A stretch of DNA of 64,000 bases. It comes from Paracoccaceae bacterium (GTDB lineage Bacteria; Pseudomonadota; Alphaproteobacteria; Rhodobacterales; Rhodobacteraceae). Every line of letters starts with the position of its first letter. Within the stretch, counting starts at the first letter, position 1. Positions 50,216 through 61,401 of the stretch are shown one piece after another. The stretch spans positions 1-64,000 of the forward strand of contig CACOXV010000001.1 in the NCBI GenBank assembly GCA_902631295.1, given 5' to 3'. Under the pieces are notes generated by a model, which was given only the letters and a program-made list of their open reading frames with translations, did no database searches and was not told the DNA's origin. Made by a program: the position numbers and the translations under genes.

Positions 50216-51349
50216 TCAGTATAAGCTCAAGATACTGGGTAAACCGTGTTGCAATTTTCCACAGAAATCATTGCATTTACGAAGTTGATTAATATTGATC
50301 CCTTCATCGGGCTGATGGCCGTCACACTCCATTGAACCAGGACCTATGACTACAGTTCTCAAACCAATATTGGCAAAGAAGCCAGCTTCGGTACCAAAAG
50401 CTACTTTGATCGGGCCAGACACATTAGTCAGCGCCTGGACAGATTTCAAAATTGGGTCTGCCTTATTTACAGTTAGCCCAGGATATTGATAGACAAGAGA
50501 AATTTCTATGCTTTCAGAAGTTGTATCGAGTTCGTTCAAAATCTTGGCCGGTTCTTCTGTGGTCAGGTGACGGATTTCAAAACTGATCTCTGCCTTTTCT
50601 GGTACGATATTAAGAGCAACACCACCTCGAACAATCCCCACGTGAATAGTCGAATAGGGTATAGTGTAGGCATCATCCCAAGCACCACTTTTAGCAAGCC
50701 TTAATTGCAAATCTGAGGTCGCTAAAATAAATCTCGCTGCAACGTGAAGTGCATTTTTGAAATTTGGTGCGAGTGCCGAATGTCCCGCCTCTCCGTAACA
50801 AATCGCTTGATAAGACGCCTTTCCTTTATGTCCGAGACAAAGCTGCATATCCGTTGGTTCTCCCACGATCACAAGATCAGGACAGCCAAGAAATGGAACA
50901 ACGTGATCGATCATATGAGGAATACCTCGACATCCAATCTCTTCATCCCAGGATAAGGCAATCATAAAAGGTTTTTCTGGAGGCATATCCCGACAACTTC
51001 TGGCTTGTGCTAAAACACACGCCAGGAACCCCTTCATATCAGTTGTGCCACGCCCAATAACCCTATCACCAATACGCTGAAGTACAAACGGGTCAGAAGT
51101 CCAGTCTTGTCCCTTAGTTGAGACCACATCACTGTGTGCTGAGTACAAAATACCACCATCACCATCACCAAATTTTGCAAGCAGGCCAGCCTTACATCCG
51201 CACGGAGAGGGAATACGTTGAATTTGGAAACCAGATTTAGCTAGAAAATTTTCAACCCAATCAATAAGATCAATGTTCGGTTCGCTCGCAACTGTTTTGA
51301 ATCCGACGAGCTTTGTTAGTATATCGATAGTATCATTAAGATCGTCCAA
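50216..51349 (-). CDS. ArgE/DapE-type M20 peptidase (acetylornithine deacetylase-like)
   Basis: YSAHSDVV, RGTTDMKGFLA, WDEEIGCRG; TTG 51349 start proposed (track start 51436). Confidence 0.88.
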   Translation of the reverse strand: MDDLNDTIDILTKLVGFKTVASEPNIDLIDWVENFLAKSGFQIQRIPSPCGCKAGLLAKFGDGDGGILYSAHSDVVSTKGQDWTSDPFVLQRIGDRVIGRGTTDMKGFLACVLAQARSCRDMPPEKPFMIALSWDEEIGCRGIPHMIDHVVPFLGCPDLVIVGEPTDMQLCLGHKGKASYQAICYGEAGHSALAPNFKNALHVAARFILATSDLQLRLAKSGAWDDAYTIPYSTIHVGIVRGGVALNIVPEKAEISFEIRHLTTEEPAKILNELDTTSESIEISLVYQYPGLTVNKADPILKSVQALTNVSGPIKVAFGTEAGFFANIGLRTVVIGPGSMECDGHQPDEGININQLRKCNDFCGKLQHGLPSILSLY

Positions 51350-51365
51350 GGCCGGCCCCTTAATG

Positions 51366-52856
51366 TTAGTATTTAACCCAGATAGTCTTAAGCGCAGTGT
51401 ATTTTTCAAAAGAATGAACGGATAAATCGCGACCAAAGCCAGATTGCTTCATACCGCCAAATGGAGTCATTGCAGACAGAGCATCCACTGTATTTACTGA
51501 AACAGTACCAACATGCAACTTATCTGACAAATCCATTGCACGCGCCAAATCAGACGTCCAAACGGATGCCGCTAGACCATACACGCTCTTATTTGCCATT
51601 TCGATAGCTTCATTTTCAGTATCAAATGTTTGGATCGCAAGAACTGGGCCAAAGATCTCATCGCGTGCTATTGTGGCATCTTCTGGAACATCTGAAAAAA
51701 TAGTAGGCTGAATAAAAGCATCACTACCGTTGATAGAAAACCTATCACCACCGATGATAAGCTTAGCCTCTAATTTTCCAACATTTAAGAACCGCTCAAC
51801 TTTTTTGGCATGGTTCACATCGACCATTGCTCCCATGGTAGTTGCTGGGTCAAGTGGATCACCTTGCTTGATCATTTCTGCTCTGTCTCTAAGTTTGCCG
51901 ACCATCTCGTCTTTAATACTTGAATGTACCAAAAGGCGGGAATTGGCTGAGCAGACCTCCCCTTGGTTAAAAAAGATTCCAAATGCCGCCATATCAGCAG
52001 CTTTTTCTAAATCCGCATCAGGGAAAATAATATTTGGGCTTTTTCCACCTGTTTCCAGCCATACTTGTTTCATATTGCTCTCACCAGCGTATTTCTGGAA
52101 GAGTTTGCCTACAGCTGTTGAACCTGTAAATACGAGACAGTCCACATCCATGTGACGACCTAATGCTTGACCAGCATCTTCACCAAATCCGGGCACAACA
52201 TTAAAAACACCATCTGGTAGCCCAGCTTCTTTGGCCAACTCTGCAAGGCGAAGCGCGGAAAGAGGCGATTGTTCTGCAGGCTTAAGTACTACAGAGTTTC
52301 CGGTGACCAAAGCCGGTGCTAATTTCCAGGTAGCCATATCTAGTGGGAAATTCCAAGGCACTACGGCACCTATCACACCCAACGGAACGCGGCGGATCAT
52401 GGCGATGTCCCGGCCACCTGTCGGAGCAATTTCATCATATATTTTATCGGCAGCTTCAGCATGCCACTGAAAAAAGAAAGCAGAACCCGGCGCATCTACG
52501 TTCACAGTTTCAGAAATAGGCTTACCCATATCTAAAGTATCGAGAAGGGCCATTTCTGAAACATTTTCACGAATAAGTCTCGCCAGATTTAGGATAACTT
52601 CTTTTCGCTCACTTGGTGTCTTTTCTGACCAACGACCATCCTCATAAGCAGTGCGAGCAGCATTTACCGCTGCGTCAATGTCATTACTGTTGCCCCTTGC
52701 GACATCACACAGCTTTTTGCCAGTAGACGGATTAATGTTCTCAAAGGTCTCGCCACTTTTAGCCGAAACAAATTGCCCATCTATCCAACATTTGGTTCGA
52801 AAATCCATTGAATTAGCTAGGGATGTGTAATATTCAAAGCTCTGCATTTTATACAC
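51366..52856 (-). CDS. Aldehyde dehydrogenase (PuuC-like)
   Basis: WLETGGKSPNIIFPDAD, FFNQGEVCSANSRLLV. Confidence 0.94.
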   Translation of the reverse strand: MYKMQSFEYYTSLANSMDFRTKCWIDGQFVSAKSGETFENINPSTGKKLCDVARGNSNDIDAAVNAARTAYEDGRWSEKTPSERKEVILNLARLIRENVSEMALLDTLDMGKPISETVNVDAPGSAFFFQWHAEAADKIYDEIAPTGGRDIAMIRRVPLGVIGAVVPWNFPLDMATWKLAPALVTGNSVVLKPAEQSPLSALRLAELAKEAGLPDGVFNVVPGFGEDAGQALGRHMDVDCLVFTGSTAVGKLFQKYAGESNMKQVWLETGGKSPNIIFPDADLEKAADMAAFGIFFNQGEVCSANSRLLVHSSIKDEMVGKLRDRAEMIKQGDPLDPATTMGAMVDVNHAKKVERFLNVGKLEAKLIIGGDRFSINGSDAFIQPTIFSDVPEDATIARDEIFGPVLAIQTFDTENEAIEMANKSVYGLAASVWTSDLARAMDLSDKLHVGTVSVNTVDALSAMTPFGGMKQSGFGRDLSVHSFEKYTALKTIWVKY

Positions 52857-52869
52857 CTTTCATAACACT

Positions 52870-53544
52870 CTACTCATCACCTGGAACTCCGTAAGATGGC
52901 GCATCAGTTGGGTTAATGGCGCGCATCACATAGTCTTTGGCTTGCGGTTTATAAATCTTCCAAGCGTTTTCAATCATCGTGATTGGACAATCTTCCGTCC
53001 AGTCGCAACGAAGCTCCGCATATGGCCAATCTTGTTTGTCAACGACTAGCAGTCCTGCCGAGTGCAAAGGTCCCGCCTCTCCACCCGCAGCTAAACCACT
53101 CTGTATAGCAGCAATTAAACGGTCACCCAAATTTCCCTTCGTATTTTCAAAGGCTTCAACCATGGTCTGCGGCACGTCTACATTTGCCAAAAGATTTCCG
53201 CCGGCTGCACAATAAAGACCCTGTGTCTCTGTCCAAATGCCAAGAGAATTTTCTCCAGAATGAATACAGGTATTACCATTTCTATCAACAGCCAAGAGCT
53301 GCCGATAACTGGGAAAAGGCTCACTAGAAATCGAAGTTTTAACTGCATCGGCGGCTGAACTTCCTGACTCAAGAAGTTGAAGCACCAAAGGACCTAAAGC
53401 TGGGTTGGTTACATTTTGTGTGGCAACTGCACCCACGCCCGCTTTGGCAAATGCACACCGTGCTGCAACGGCGGGTGAGGAAGAGGAAATTGCCAGTCCA
53501 AACTGCCCAGTATCAACGCATTTCGCGACAATGGAAAAAGTCAT
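52870..53544 (-). CDS. DUF1028 family Ntn-hydrolase-like protein
   Basis: MTFSIVAKCVDTGQFGLAISSSSPAVAARCAFAKAGVGAVATQN. Confidence 0.93.
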   Translation of the reverse strand: MTFSIVAKCVDTGQFGLAISSSSPAVAARCAFAKAGVGAVATQNVTNPALGPLVLQLLESGSSAADAVKTSISSEPFPSYRQLLAVDRNGNTCIHSGENSLGIWTETQGLYCAAGGNLLANVDVPQTMVEAFENTKGNLGDRLIAAIQSGLAAGGEAGPLHSAGLLVVDKQDWPYAELRCDWTEDCPITMIENAWKIYKPQAKDYVMRAINPTDAPSYGVPGDE

Positions 53545-53556
53545 CCGAAGCCCTTT

Positions 53557-54000
53557 TCAGTCTGGAATTACAAAAGTTGCATCTATCTCTACCAACCACT
53601 CCGGGCGTGCCAAAGCTGTCACACAAAGACCTGTGGAAACTGGGTATATACCTTTAAGGTACTCACCCATAGTTCTGTAGACTGCCTCTCGATGACGGGT
53701 GTCCGTAATATATACAACGACTTTGCACATATCTTCCATTTTACCTCCAGCTTCTCCAATTAACTGCTGGATGTTTTGCATTACTTTATGGGTTTGCGTG
53801 ACCGGATCTTTGCTGGAAATATTTTCTGCAGTATCCAGATCTTGGGGGCACTGACCACGAAGAAAAACTGTTGCCCCGCGTGCAATAACCGCTTGGCAGA
53901 GATCATTATCTAGATTTTGCTCTGGATAGGTCTCTGCGGTATTGAATTTACGGACTCTAATATGCGTCATATAAGCAAGCTCCACTAAAGTTAAAGGCAC
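53557..54000 (-). CDS. RidA family protein
   Basis: FLRGQCPQ, MCKVVVYITDTRHREAVY. Confidence 0.88.
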   Translation of the reverse strand: MPLTLVELAYMTHIRVRKFNTAETYPEQNLDNDLCQAVIARGATVFLRGQCPQDLDTAENISSKDPVTQTHKVMQNIQQLIGEAGGKMEDMCKVVVYITDTRHREAVYRTMGEYLKGIYPVSTGLCVTALARPEWLVEIDATFVIPD

Positions 54001-55274
54001 TCTGCACTGCCTTGGTAGGCAAGATAGCCTTGTTGTTTCTCAATATGATCAACGATAAATTTGGCATCGTGCCAAACTCCCCAAATAAAGGAAGATCCAC
54101 GGCGTGATTGCCAGGGTAAACCTAAGAAATAAACGCCAGGTTCAGTAGAAATACCACGTTTATGCGAGGGAACATTATCCGCTTCAAATGCATCAAGTTG
54201 AAGCCAACCATAGTCATTGGAAAAGCCAGTCGCCCAGAGAATTGTTTTTATATTCTCATTAAAAAGATTAAGGGAGCGAATTGGCCGAGCGATACATTCT
54301 GGATCTGGGCCAATCTCACGAGCTTCAGGATCAAGTGGTAAATCAAGTCCATTTCGGTCTACATAGGCGTCAGCAAGATCAAGTATTGCAAGATAACTTT
54401 TATCACCTGCATGAATATTATCAGCAAGATTGTTTGCGAATTTGATTACGCCACTGTCATAAGTCTCGGTCAGACCCAAAAGCGTCAACCCTTGAGTTGC
54501 AAGCTTGCGAAAATCAACAGTTGCACCACCATCAGCCCCTGAGACAGCAATCGTCGTATGAGTTGATGATGGATTTGCTTCCGCATCCCAGAGATTTAGG
54601 ACACCTAGCCACCAGCAGAAGTCTCGGTTGCGGTAACGGCGCGGCGGTCGATCGTGAGCCCCTACGGAAAGAAAGGTTTTTCGCTCAGTCTTCATAAGTT
54701 CTGCAGTAATCTGAGCACCAGATGAGCCTGCACCAACCACTAAGACATTACCTTTTGGTAATTCTTCAGGATTTCGATAGGCCGTAGAATGTATTTGTTT
54801 AATCCCTTCAATCTCCGGAATAATTGGGGGCACCAGTGGTCGCTGGAATGCTCCAGTAGCAGAAATTACATAAGAAGTTTCAATCACTCCATCGCTAGTT
54901 TCAACAACAAATCCAGCACCTTTATCTTTACGCTTTACAGATCTCACATTAATGCCCTCACGAATTGGCGCATTAAACATCTTGGCATAATCAACAAGAT
55001 AATCGGCAACTTCTTCCTTTGGAACAAAGGCATCTTGATGCTGGCCCTCGAATTCCATATTCGGAAAACGATCGTGCCATGCAGGACCGTTTGCAACAAG
55101 CGAGTCCCAGCGCATTGTTCGCCAATGTTCCGCAGTTCGTGCTCTTTCCAAAACGATATGTTTGATACCAGCCCTTGTGAGGTGCTCGCTTGCTGCGATA
55201 CCCGCTTGACCGCCACCTACTACGACAACATCTGTTTTTTCCAATGTCATTAGAAAAGCCCTTTTATCGTTCAA
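53991..55274 (-). CDS. Flavin-containing monooxygenase-like FAD/NAD(P) oxidoreductase
   Basis: VVVVGGGQAGIAASEHL, VLVVGAGSSGAQITAEL, WATGFSNDYGWL. Confidence 0.9.
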   Translation of the reverse strand: MNDKRAFLMTLEKTDVVVVGGGQAGIAASEHLTRAGIKHIVLERARTAEHWRTMRWDSLVANGPAWHDRFPNMEFEGQHQDAFVPKEEVADYLVDYAKMFNAPIREGINVRSVKRKDKGAGFVVETSDGVIETSYVISATGAFQRPLVPPIIPEIEGIKQIHSTAYRNPEELPKGNVLVVGAGSSGAQITAELMKTERKTFLSVGAHDRPPRRYRNRDFCWWLGVLNLWDAEANPSSTHTTIAVSGADGGATVDFRKLATQGLTLLGLTETYDSGVIKFANNLADNIHAGDKSYLAILDLADAYVDRNGLDLPLDPEAREIGPDPECIARPIRSLNLFNENIKTILWATGFSNDYGWLQLDAFEADNVPSHKRGISTEPGVYFLGLPWQSRRGSSFIWGVWHDAKFIVDHIEKQQGYLAYQGSAECL

Positions 55275-56635
55275 AGCTCACTCTGAACTTCTTTGATGCT
55301 GTTACTCATTATATTCACAACGTCATCAATCATATCTTCGTCCATAATTAATGTTGGTGACAAAATGGCAATGTTGCCAAGAGGCCTGACAATTAAGCCA
55401 CGCCGCTGCGCTGCACGAGCGATTTTTAGGCCAATTTTATCTTCCGGTTCAAACGGCGTTTTATTGATTTTTTCTTTGACAAATTCAATTCCCATCATGA
55501 AGTGACTGCCACGGACTTCACCAACCAAGTCCAAATCTGACAACTTATGCAGACTATTTTCAAAATGCTTTCCGGTTTTTTGTACTCGCTGTGGAATACC
55601 CTCTTTCTCCATCAAGGCAATATTTGCTATTGCAGCTGCTGACGCTGCGGGATGACCAGAGTAGGTCATACCATGAAGAAACATAGAACCTTCTCCAGAG
55701 ATCACTTCATGGATTTCGTCACTGATAATAGTAGCAGATAGCGGCTGGTAGCCAGAAGTCAGGCCTTTAGCAGTAGTTATAATATCAGGCTGCACGCCGA
55801 AGACATCTTTGGAAGCAAAAAAATGACCCAAACGACCAAAAGCGGTAACTACCTCATCAGTAATATATTTGATATCATAGTCCTTGCATAGCGCGCCCAT
55901 CCTTACATGGTAGCCGTTTGGTGGGACAATAAGGCCACCAGCACCCTGTATAGGTTCAGCTATAAAGCAAGCGATGTTCTCGCTGCCTAATGTCTCAATC
56001 CGAGATTTGGCATCTTCAAGAAGAAAATCCAAATATTCTCCTTCCGTCATGCCGTTCCCATATCGCCAGAAGTGTGGGCATTTTAAATGATGGACAAGGC
56101 CTTCCGCCTTATCCCACCCGTCAGCATAAGCCGGTGTTGTCATTGCCATCGCAAGATGGGTAGAGCCATGGTAGGCACCCTCACGACTAAGAACGAGCTT
56201 TTTATTATGTTTACCAAGACGATTATAGTAATGATGAAGCATCCGGATTGCACTGTCATTTGCGACAGAACCAGAGTTTCCAAAGTGCACAGTATTTAAA
56301 TGACCTGGAGCAAGAGATGCAACTTTTGCAGCTAGCTTAGCTGCTGTTGGATGCGTAAAATTGTAAAAAGTGGAATAGTAATCAAGAGTATTAAGCTGTT
56401 CGGTAATTGCATTGATTATCTCTTTCCGACGATGCCCTATATTAACACACCAAAGGCCCCCAATTCCATCGATTAATTTATTGCCATCACTGTCAGTGAC
56501 ATAAGCACCTTCAGCACCAACAATTACGGTACGAGCATCGTTTTGCTTGAGCGCATTTAGATCTGCAAAGGATTGGATCAAATGAGTATCAGAAGTGAGG
56601 ACGTCATCAGTGGTTGTCGGAATGTCTAGAGTCAT
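55271..56635 (-). CDS. Class III aminotransferase (omega-aminotransferase)
   Basis: GIGGLWCVNIGHRRKEI, YITDEVVTAFGRLG, TTAKGLTSGYQPL. Confidence 0.94.
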   Translation of the reverse strand: MTLDIPTTTDDVLTSDTHLIQSFADLNALKQNDARTVIVGAEGAYVTDSDGNKLIDGIGGLWCVNIGHRRKEIINAITEQLNTLDYYSTFYNFTHPTAAKLAAKVASLAPGHLNTVHFGNSGSVANDSAIRMLHHYYNRLGKHNKKLVLSREGAYHGSTHLAMAMTTPAYADGWDKAEGLVHHLKCPHFWRYGNGMTEGEYLDFLLEDAKSRIETLGSENIACFIAEPIQGAGGLIVPPNGYHVRMGALCKDYDIKYITDEVVTAFGRLGHFFASKDVFGVQPDIITTAKGLTSGYQPLSATIISDEIHEVISGEGSMFLHGMTYSGHPAASAAAIANIALMEKEGIPQRVQKTGKHFENSLHKLSDLDLVGEVRGSHFMMGIEFVKEKINKTPFEPEDKIGLKIARAAQRRGLIVRPLGNIAILSPTLIMDEDMIDDVVNIMSNSIKEVQSEL

Positions 56636-57411
56636 TTGGTAAGAACCTTTCTGAAATCAGTAAGTTGAGTGGATATTAAAGCTGCATCAATTTTATTAAT
56701 TGAACTGAGGTCGGCGATTAGAAGATCTTCATCATCAGGACCAGCAGAAGCGAGAGGCTGGGCAAGGGGCCCCACGATCGTTGATTGACCGCAAAATGAC
56801 AGGCCATTATCACTTCCACAGTAATTTGTATAAACAATAGTCATGGCATTTTCTGATGCCCTAGCAGGTACCAACGTGGTATTTACTATGCTAAAATTCT
56901 CAGGATTAGCAGTAGGCACAAGTACAAGCTGAACGCCCATTTGTGCGAGCGCCTGAACATGTTGAGGAAATTCAACATCATAGCATATAAGAAGCCCTAT
57001 TTTGATCCCTGCTAATTCGAAGGTTACATAGCTGTCCCCAAATTCAAATATTTCTTGCTCTGTTTTACCCCAGAGCTGGATTTTACGAAAATGAGCTAAT
57101 TTTGTGCCTGCTCGGTCGAATGTGGACGCACTATTATAAATACTGTCTCCGTCCCGTTCAGCCCAACCTATTGTTAGACCACAACCATGCTTTTTCGCCA
57201 GCGCGGCAAGCTTAGTTTCCCAACTGCCTCCTTGCTTTTGGGCTACAACAGGATGACTTTTCATTTGATTATAACCAGGAAAATACAACTCTGGAAACAC
57301 GATCATTTCTACATTTTCGTTAGCTGCCTTGGCCAGTGTTTTATCGACTGTGGCCAAGGCACTTTTTATGTTCCCCTCAGGCGAGAAGCCTTGGTATGCT
57401 GCAACAATCAT
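56632..57411 (-). CDS. Carbon-nitrogen hydrolase (nitrilase superfamily)
   Basis: VFPELYFPGYN, FRKIQLWG, LLICYDVEFPQ catalytic Glu-Lys-Cys. Confidence 0.92.
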   Translation of the reverse strand: MIVAAYQGFSPEGNIKSALATVDKTLAKAANENVEMIVFPELYFPGYNQMKSHPVVAQKQGGSWETKLAALAKKHGCGLTIGWAERDGDSIYNSASTFDRAGTKLAHFRKIQLWGKTEQEIFEFGDSYVTFELAGIKIGLLICYDVEFPQHVQALAQMGVQLVLVPTANPENFSIVNTTLVPARASENAMTIVYTNYCGSDNGLSFCGQSTIVGPLAQPLASAGPDDEDLLIADLSSINKIDAALISTQLTDFRKVLTK

Positions 57412-57444
57412 AGCTCCTCCTTTCTAAGAAGACGTTAGAATTGT

Positions 57445-58479
57445 TTACTTCTTTAAATTAGTCCAAATGGTGTCATAGACCGTTTGAACTTCTTGAGAAC
57501 ACGCTTGTACAAATTCACCTACAGGTGATGCTGGCGGATTTGATTCAGGTGAGTTTGCTACTGCGTCAGACAGGTGAGGTTCCGTGCCTTTGACGCCAGC
57601 AGTATAAGCTGCATAGTTAGTTACAGCTGCAGCATTTTCTGGCTCTAGAAGAAAATTCATGAACTTCAGGGCATTGTCACGATTTGGTGCATCCTTTAGT
57701 AAAACAACATTATCCATCCAAACAACGTATCCTTCTTTCGGAAATGCATATTCAACGTTTGCACCTTCTTCACGGGCTTTTGCGCTAAACCCAGACCAAA
57801 TCATACCAACCGATGCGTCGCCAGATACAAGCACGTCTTTGGCTATATCAGAACCAAAACTGGCCCAGTGTGGTTTAGCATTCTGAAGAAGCTCATTAAG
57901 AGCCTTAAGCTGATCACGATCCGTTGTGCATTGCGGAATACCTAGGTACATTGAGGCAAGAGCAAGAAGTTCGCCTTGACTATCGAGCACATTGATTTTT
58001 CCTTGCAATTCAGCAGGTGGATCAAAAACTATCGCAAGTGTGTTGATATCCCCTTTGTAGTCATCACGATTTACCGAAAAGCTGGTTGATCCCCACTGAT
58101 AAGGGATCGACGATTTGCGCCCCATGTCAAAACCAACGTTTACCCACTGATCCATTATGTTCCCGTGATTTGGCATCTCAGCTTTTGTGAAAGTATCAAG
58201 CATGCCATCACCGGCCATAATTTCCACCATATAGTCACCAGGAACAGCCACATCATAACTTCCCATTTTCCCAGCTTTAAGAGATGCCAGCATCGCTTCA
58301 TTGGAGTCAAAAGTATCCATGGTAACTTCAACACCGTATTGTGCAGAAAATTTGTCCAACAGTTCTTGTGGAATATATTCAAACCAATGATAGATTGATA
58401 GCTTCCCTTCAGCACTAGCGATATTCGCTGCCATTGAAAGGGTTAGCGCCGCAACGCCTAGTTTTATAAGTTTTTTCAT
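57445..58479 (-). CDS. Polyamine ABC substrate-binding protein (PotD/PotF-like)
   Basis: GKLSIYHWFEYIPQELLDKFSAQYGVEVTMDTFDSNEAMLA. Confidence 0.93.
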   Translation of the reverse strand: MKKLIKLGVAALTLSMAANIASAEGKLSIYHWFEYIPQELLDKFSAQYGVEVTMDTFDSNEAMLASLKAGKMGSYDVAVPGDYMVEIMAGDGMLDTFTKAEMPNHGNIMDQWVNVGFDMGRKSSIPYQWGSTSFSVNRDDYKGDINTLAIVFDPPAELQGKINVLDSQGELLALASMYLGIPQCTTDRDQLKALNELLQNAKPHWASFGSDIAKDVLVSGDASVGMIWSGFSAKAREEGANVEYAFPKEGYVVWMDNVVLLKDAPNRDNALKFMNFLLEPENAAAVTNYAAYTAGVKGTEPHLSDAVANSPESNPPASPVGEFVQACSQEVQTVYDTIWTNLKK

Positions 58480-58480
58480 T

Positions 58481-59320
58481 CTATTCTCCTTTTTTAGTTG
58501 TAGTCGGGTTTGCCTTTTCCCCTATCCGCCCGACGAAATAGGACAGGGCGACAAATCCCACGGATACCACCAACAGTAGTGTGGAAATTGCCATTATATT
58601 TGGTTTAATTCCTTGCTTAACAGCGCCAAAGATTACAGTAGGTAGCGTTTCTACCCCGGCACCTTTTACAAAGTTGGTAATGATGAAGTCATCTAGTGAA
58701 ATAATAAATGCCAGCAGAAATCCTGACATAATTCCTGGAGCCATCAATGGTAAAAGGATAAGGCGAAACGCCTGAAATCTTGTGGCATACAGGTCTTGTG
58801 CTGCCTGCTCATAGACTTCCTCAATACCCTCCATACGAGCAGCAATTGGTAAATAGGCAAAAGGAATACAAAATACAATATGGGCGATTAAGATCGTCAG
58901 GTACCCTGTCGTAAACCCAATTGCTGAAAAAAAGATTAGTGTAGCAACCGCTGTAACGATTTCGGGTACCATCAAAGGTAAATTAATCAATGCAAAACTT
59001 ACAGATTTACCTCGAAACCTTCCAGCACGCATCATTGCGGTCGCTGCCATTGTTGCGATTATAGTTGCAGATATCGCTGCCATAATAGCAATGGATACGG
59101 AGTTTATCGCTGCGGTTTTGAATTTTGGAGCATCTACTCCATAAAATAAATCATAGTACCATCGCAGCGATATCGTATTCCATCGAGTAATAGAATTACT
59201 GTCATTAAAAGAATAAATCATAACAATAATTAAGGGCGCATAAAGCAAAAAAAGGCACAAAAGTGTCAAAGGTTGAAACCCTGTGAAGTGGCGTAGATCA
59301 AGAGACTTTGTGGCCATCAA
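58481..59320 (-). CDS. Polyamine ABC permease (PotC/PotI-like)
   Basis: [28 protein letters not shown]. Confidence 0.92.
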   Translation of the reverse strand: MMATKSLDLRHFTGFQPLTLLCLFLLYAPLIIVMIYSFNDSNSITRWNTISLRWYYDLFYGVDAPKFKTAAINSVSIAIMAAISATIIATMAATAMMRAGRFRGKSVSFALINLPLMVPEIVTAVATLIFFSAIGFTTGYLTILIAHIVFCIPFAYLPIAARMEGIEEVYEQAAQDLYATRFQAFRLILLPLMAPGIMSGFLLAFIISLDDFIITNFVKGAGVETLPTVIFGAVKQGIKPNIMAISTLLLVVSVGFVALSYFVGRIGEKANPTTTKKGE

Positions 59321-60237
59321 ATCTGATCCTTTGTTTGGCTGCGCGCGTAAAATGTAAGAACAATTAACACAAGAGATAACAGTATCATGGATGCAGCGGC
59401 TCCAAACGGCCAGTTTCCTGCAGCGCCTTTAAATTGCTCCTCAATTAATGAACCTATCATAAAATTCTTGGCACCTCCTAATAAGTCAGGCGCCAGAAAG
59501 GCACCTAAGCTTGGAACAAAGACGAGTATACAACCCGCTATTATTCCAGGTTTTACAGTAGGCAAAATAACTTGTGTAAGTGTCACAGTCTGCGACGCAT
59601 AGAGGTCAGCAGCCGCTTCGCTCAGCGCAAAGTTATAACGTTCAACCGCAGCGTAGATGGGAAGCACCATGAAGGGTAGATACGAATAGAAAAGTCCAAG
59701 TTGAACTGCAAAATTTGTATTTATGATGTGAAGGGGTTCCGAGATTAGTCCAAGAGATAAAAAGAATTCATTTAAAGGACCATTGTCTCGGATAAGAAAC
59801 TTCATTGAAATTGTACGGATCAGTAAGTTTACCCAATACGGTATTGTTATCAAGAATAGCCAAATTGTTTTATTTGGTCCTGTTCTAGTGGCAATGAACC
59901 ATGCTGTAGGAAAACCAATTAGAAGGCAGAAAAAAGTAGCTAGCCCCGCTTGCCATATTGAACGCCAAAAAATACCGATATAGGTCCACTCTATTGTTGG
60001 CGGACTATCGCCAAAAAGCCCCCGGTAAAAAAAGAATTGGTCATAGGCGCCAATCGAAAACTCCCAAATGACGCCACCACGAAACTCTTTAGTTAAAAAA
60101 GAATATACCAACATCATAGCGACAGGAATAACTAAGAAGAAACCAATAATGATCCACGCAGGTAAAATTAATGGTATACCGAGGCCATCATAGGTTTTGG
60201 CCGAGCCTTTTGAGGTTGTTTTCGGTAGATTGGCCAT
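59317..60237 (-). CDS. Polyamine ABC permease (PotB/PotH-like)
   Basis: [28 protein letters not shown]. Confidence 0.92.
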   Translation of the reverse strand: MANLPKTTSKGSAKTYDGLGIPLILPAWIIIGFFLVIPVAMMLVYSFLTKEFRGGVIWEFSIGAYDQFFFYRGLFGDSPPTIEWTYIGIFWRSIWQAGLATFFCLLIGFPTAWFIATRTGPNKTIWLFLITIPYWVNLLIRTISMKFLIRDNGPLNEFFLSLGLISEPLHIINTNFAVQLGLFYSYLPFMVLPIYAAVERYNFALSEAAADLYASQTVTLTQVILPTVKPGIIAGCILVFVPSLGAFLAPDLLGGAKNFMIGSLIEEQFKGAAGNWPFGAAASMILLSLVLIVLTFYARSQTKDQI

Positions 60238-61313
60238 CAGTCCACCAGCAATCGCGCAGAGCTTGGATCAAAATCAAGCCCTACTGATTGACCCACGTCA
60301 GGAATTTGAATTTGAGTGGAGTTTTGCATTCTTACTGTTACATTACCGCCCGTATTTAATTTCACCTCTATGTGGAGATCGGTACCAAGATATATGTGGC
60401 GGACAGCAGTACCCTTGAGCAGACTTTTGCTTGATGCGCTGATTTTAATACGCTCAGGGCGCACGGATAGATGCCCAGGCCCAGAACGAGCGCCTCTCGC
60501 GGCAGAGCACGTGATCTTTTCTCCACCGGGTAAAATGCATGAACCTTTTCCAGCTTCAAGGTTTGAAACGTTTACATCGATTAAGTTGGTTTCACCTATA
60601 AAATCAGCCACAAATTTATTTTCAGGCGCCTCATAAATTTCCCTTGCAGATCCAACTTGCTGTACTCGCCCCCCTTCCAGTACTGCAATGCGGTTGGACA
60701 TAGTCAGTGCTTCTTCCTGATCGTGAGTAACGAATATAAATGTTATTCCCGTTTGAACCTGAATTTGTTGAAGTTCAAGCCGCACAGCTTGGCGAAGCTT
60801 TAGATCAAGCGCAGAAAGCGGTTCGTCAAGCAGCAATACCTTTGGGCTTGGTGCAAGCGCGCGTGCTAGTGCTACGCGTTGTTGTTGACCTCCAGACAAT
60901 TGGCTAGGCATCCGGTCTGCAAAATCAGAAAGCCGGACAAGTTCAAGCACCTCATTAACTCGGTTTATAGCCTTTGACTTTTCTTGACCAAGTCGTAGCA
61001 ATCCAAACATGACATTATCAGTAACATTCATATGTGGGAATAATGCATACTGCTGAAACACTGTATTAACCGGGCGTTTGTTTGGTAGTAAGTCAGCAAT
61101 ATTTTGACCGTACAAAAGAATTGCACCATTTGAAATTTCCTCAAACCCTGCAATCAATCGCAGCAAGGTAGTCTTTCCGCATCCAGAAGGGCCTAGTAAG
61201 GTAAAAAATTCATTATCGCGGATATCTAAGCTCACGCCTTTAAGAGCGGTGAAACCACCAAACATTTTTGTTACGTTTTGTATATCAACTGCAATTTCGT
61301 TGTCTTTAGACAT
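60237..61313 (-). CDS. Polyamine ABC ATPase (PotA/PotG-like)
   Basis: GPSGCGKTTLLRLIAGFEE, LSGGQQQRVALARAL, LLLDEPLSALDLKLR. Confidence 0.95.
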   Translation of the reverse strand: MSKDNEIAVDIQNVTKMFGGFTALKGVSLDIRDNEFFTLLGPSGCGKTTLLRLIAGFEEISNGAILLYGQNIADLLPNKRPVNTVFQQYALFPHMNVTDNVMFGLLRLGQEKSKAINRVNEVLELVRLSDFADRMPSQLSGGQQQRVALARALAPSPKVLLLDEPLSALDLKLRQAVRLELQQIQVQTGITFIFVTHDQEEALTMSNRIAVLEGGRVQQVGSAREIYEAPENKFVADFIGETNLIDVNVSNLEAGKGSCILPGGEKITCSAARGARSGPGHLSVRPERIKISASSKSLLKGTAVRHIYLGTDLHIEVKLNTGGNVTVRMQNSTQIQIPDVGQSVGLDFDPSSARLLVD

Positions 61314-61338
61314 TCTGGTCCCAAAAGTCAGATGCGGC

Positions 61339-61401
61339 TATACCCCTAAAACTTGATATTATATCCTATCTGAGGCAATTTGAGGGGTATATACCCCCAA
61401 A
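61339..61401. promoter_or_regulatory. Operator candidate: 14-bp palindrome GGGGTATATACCCC plus upstream half-site TATACCCC
   Basis: Palindrome 61384..61397; half-site 61339..61346; lies between divergent pot operon and LuxR gene. Confidence 0.6.
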
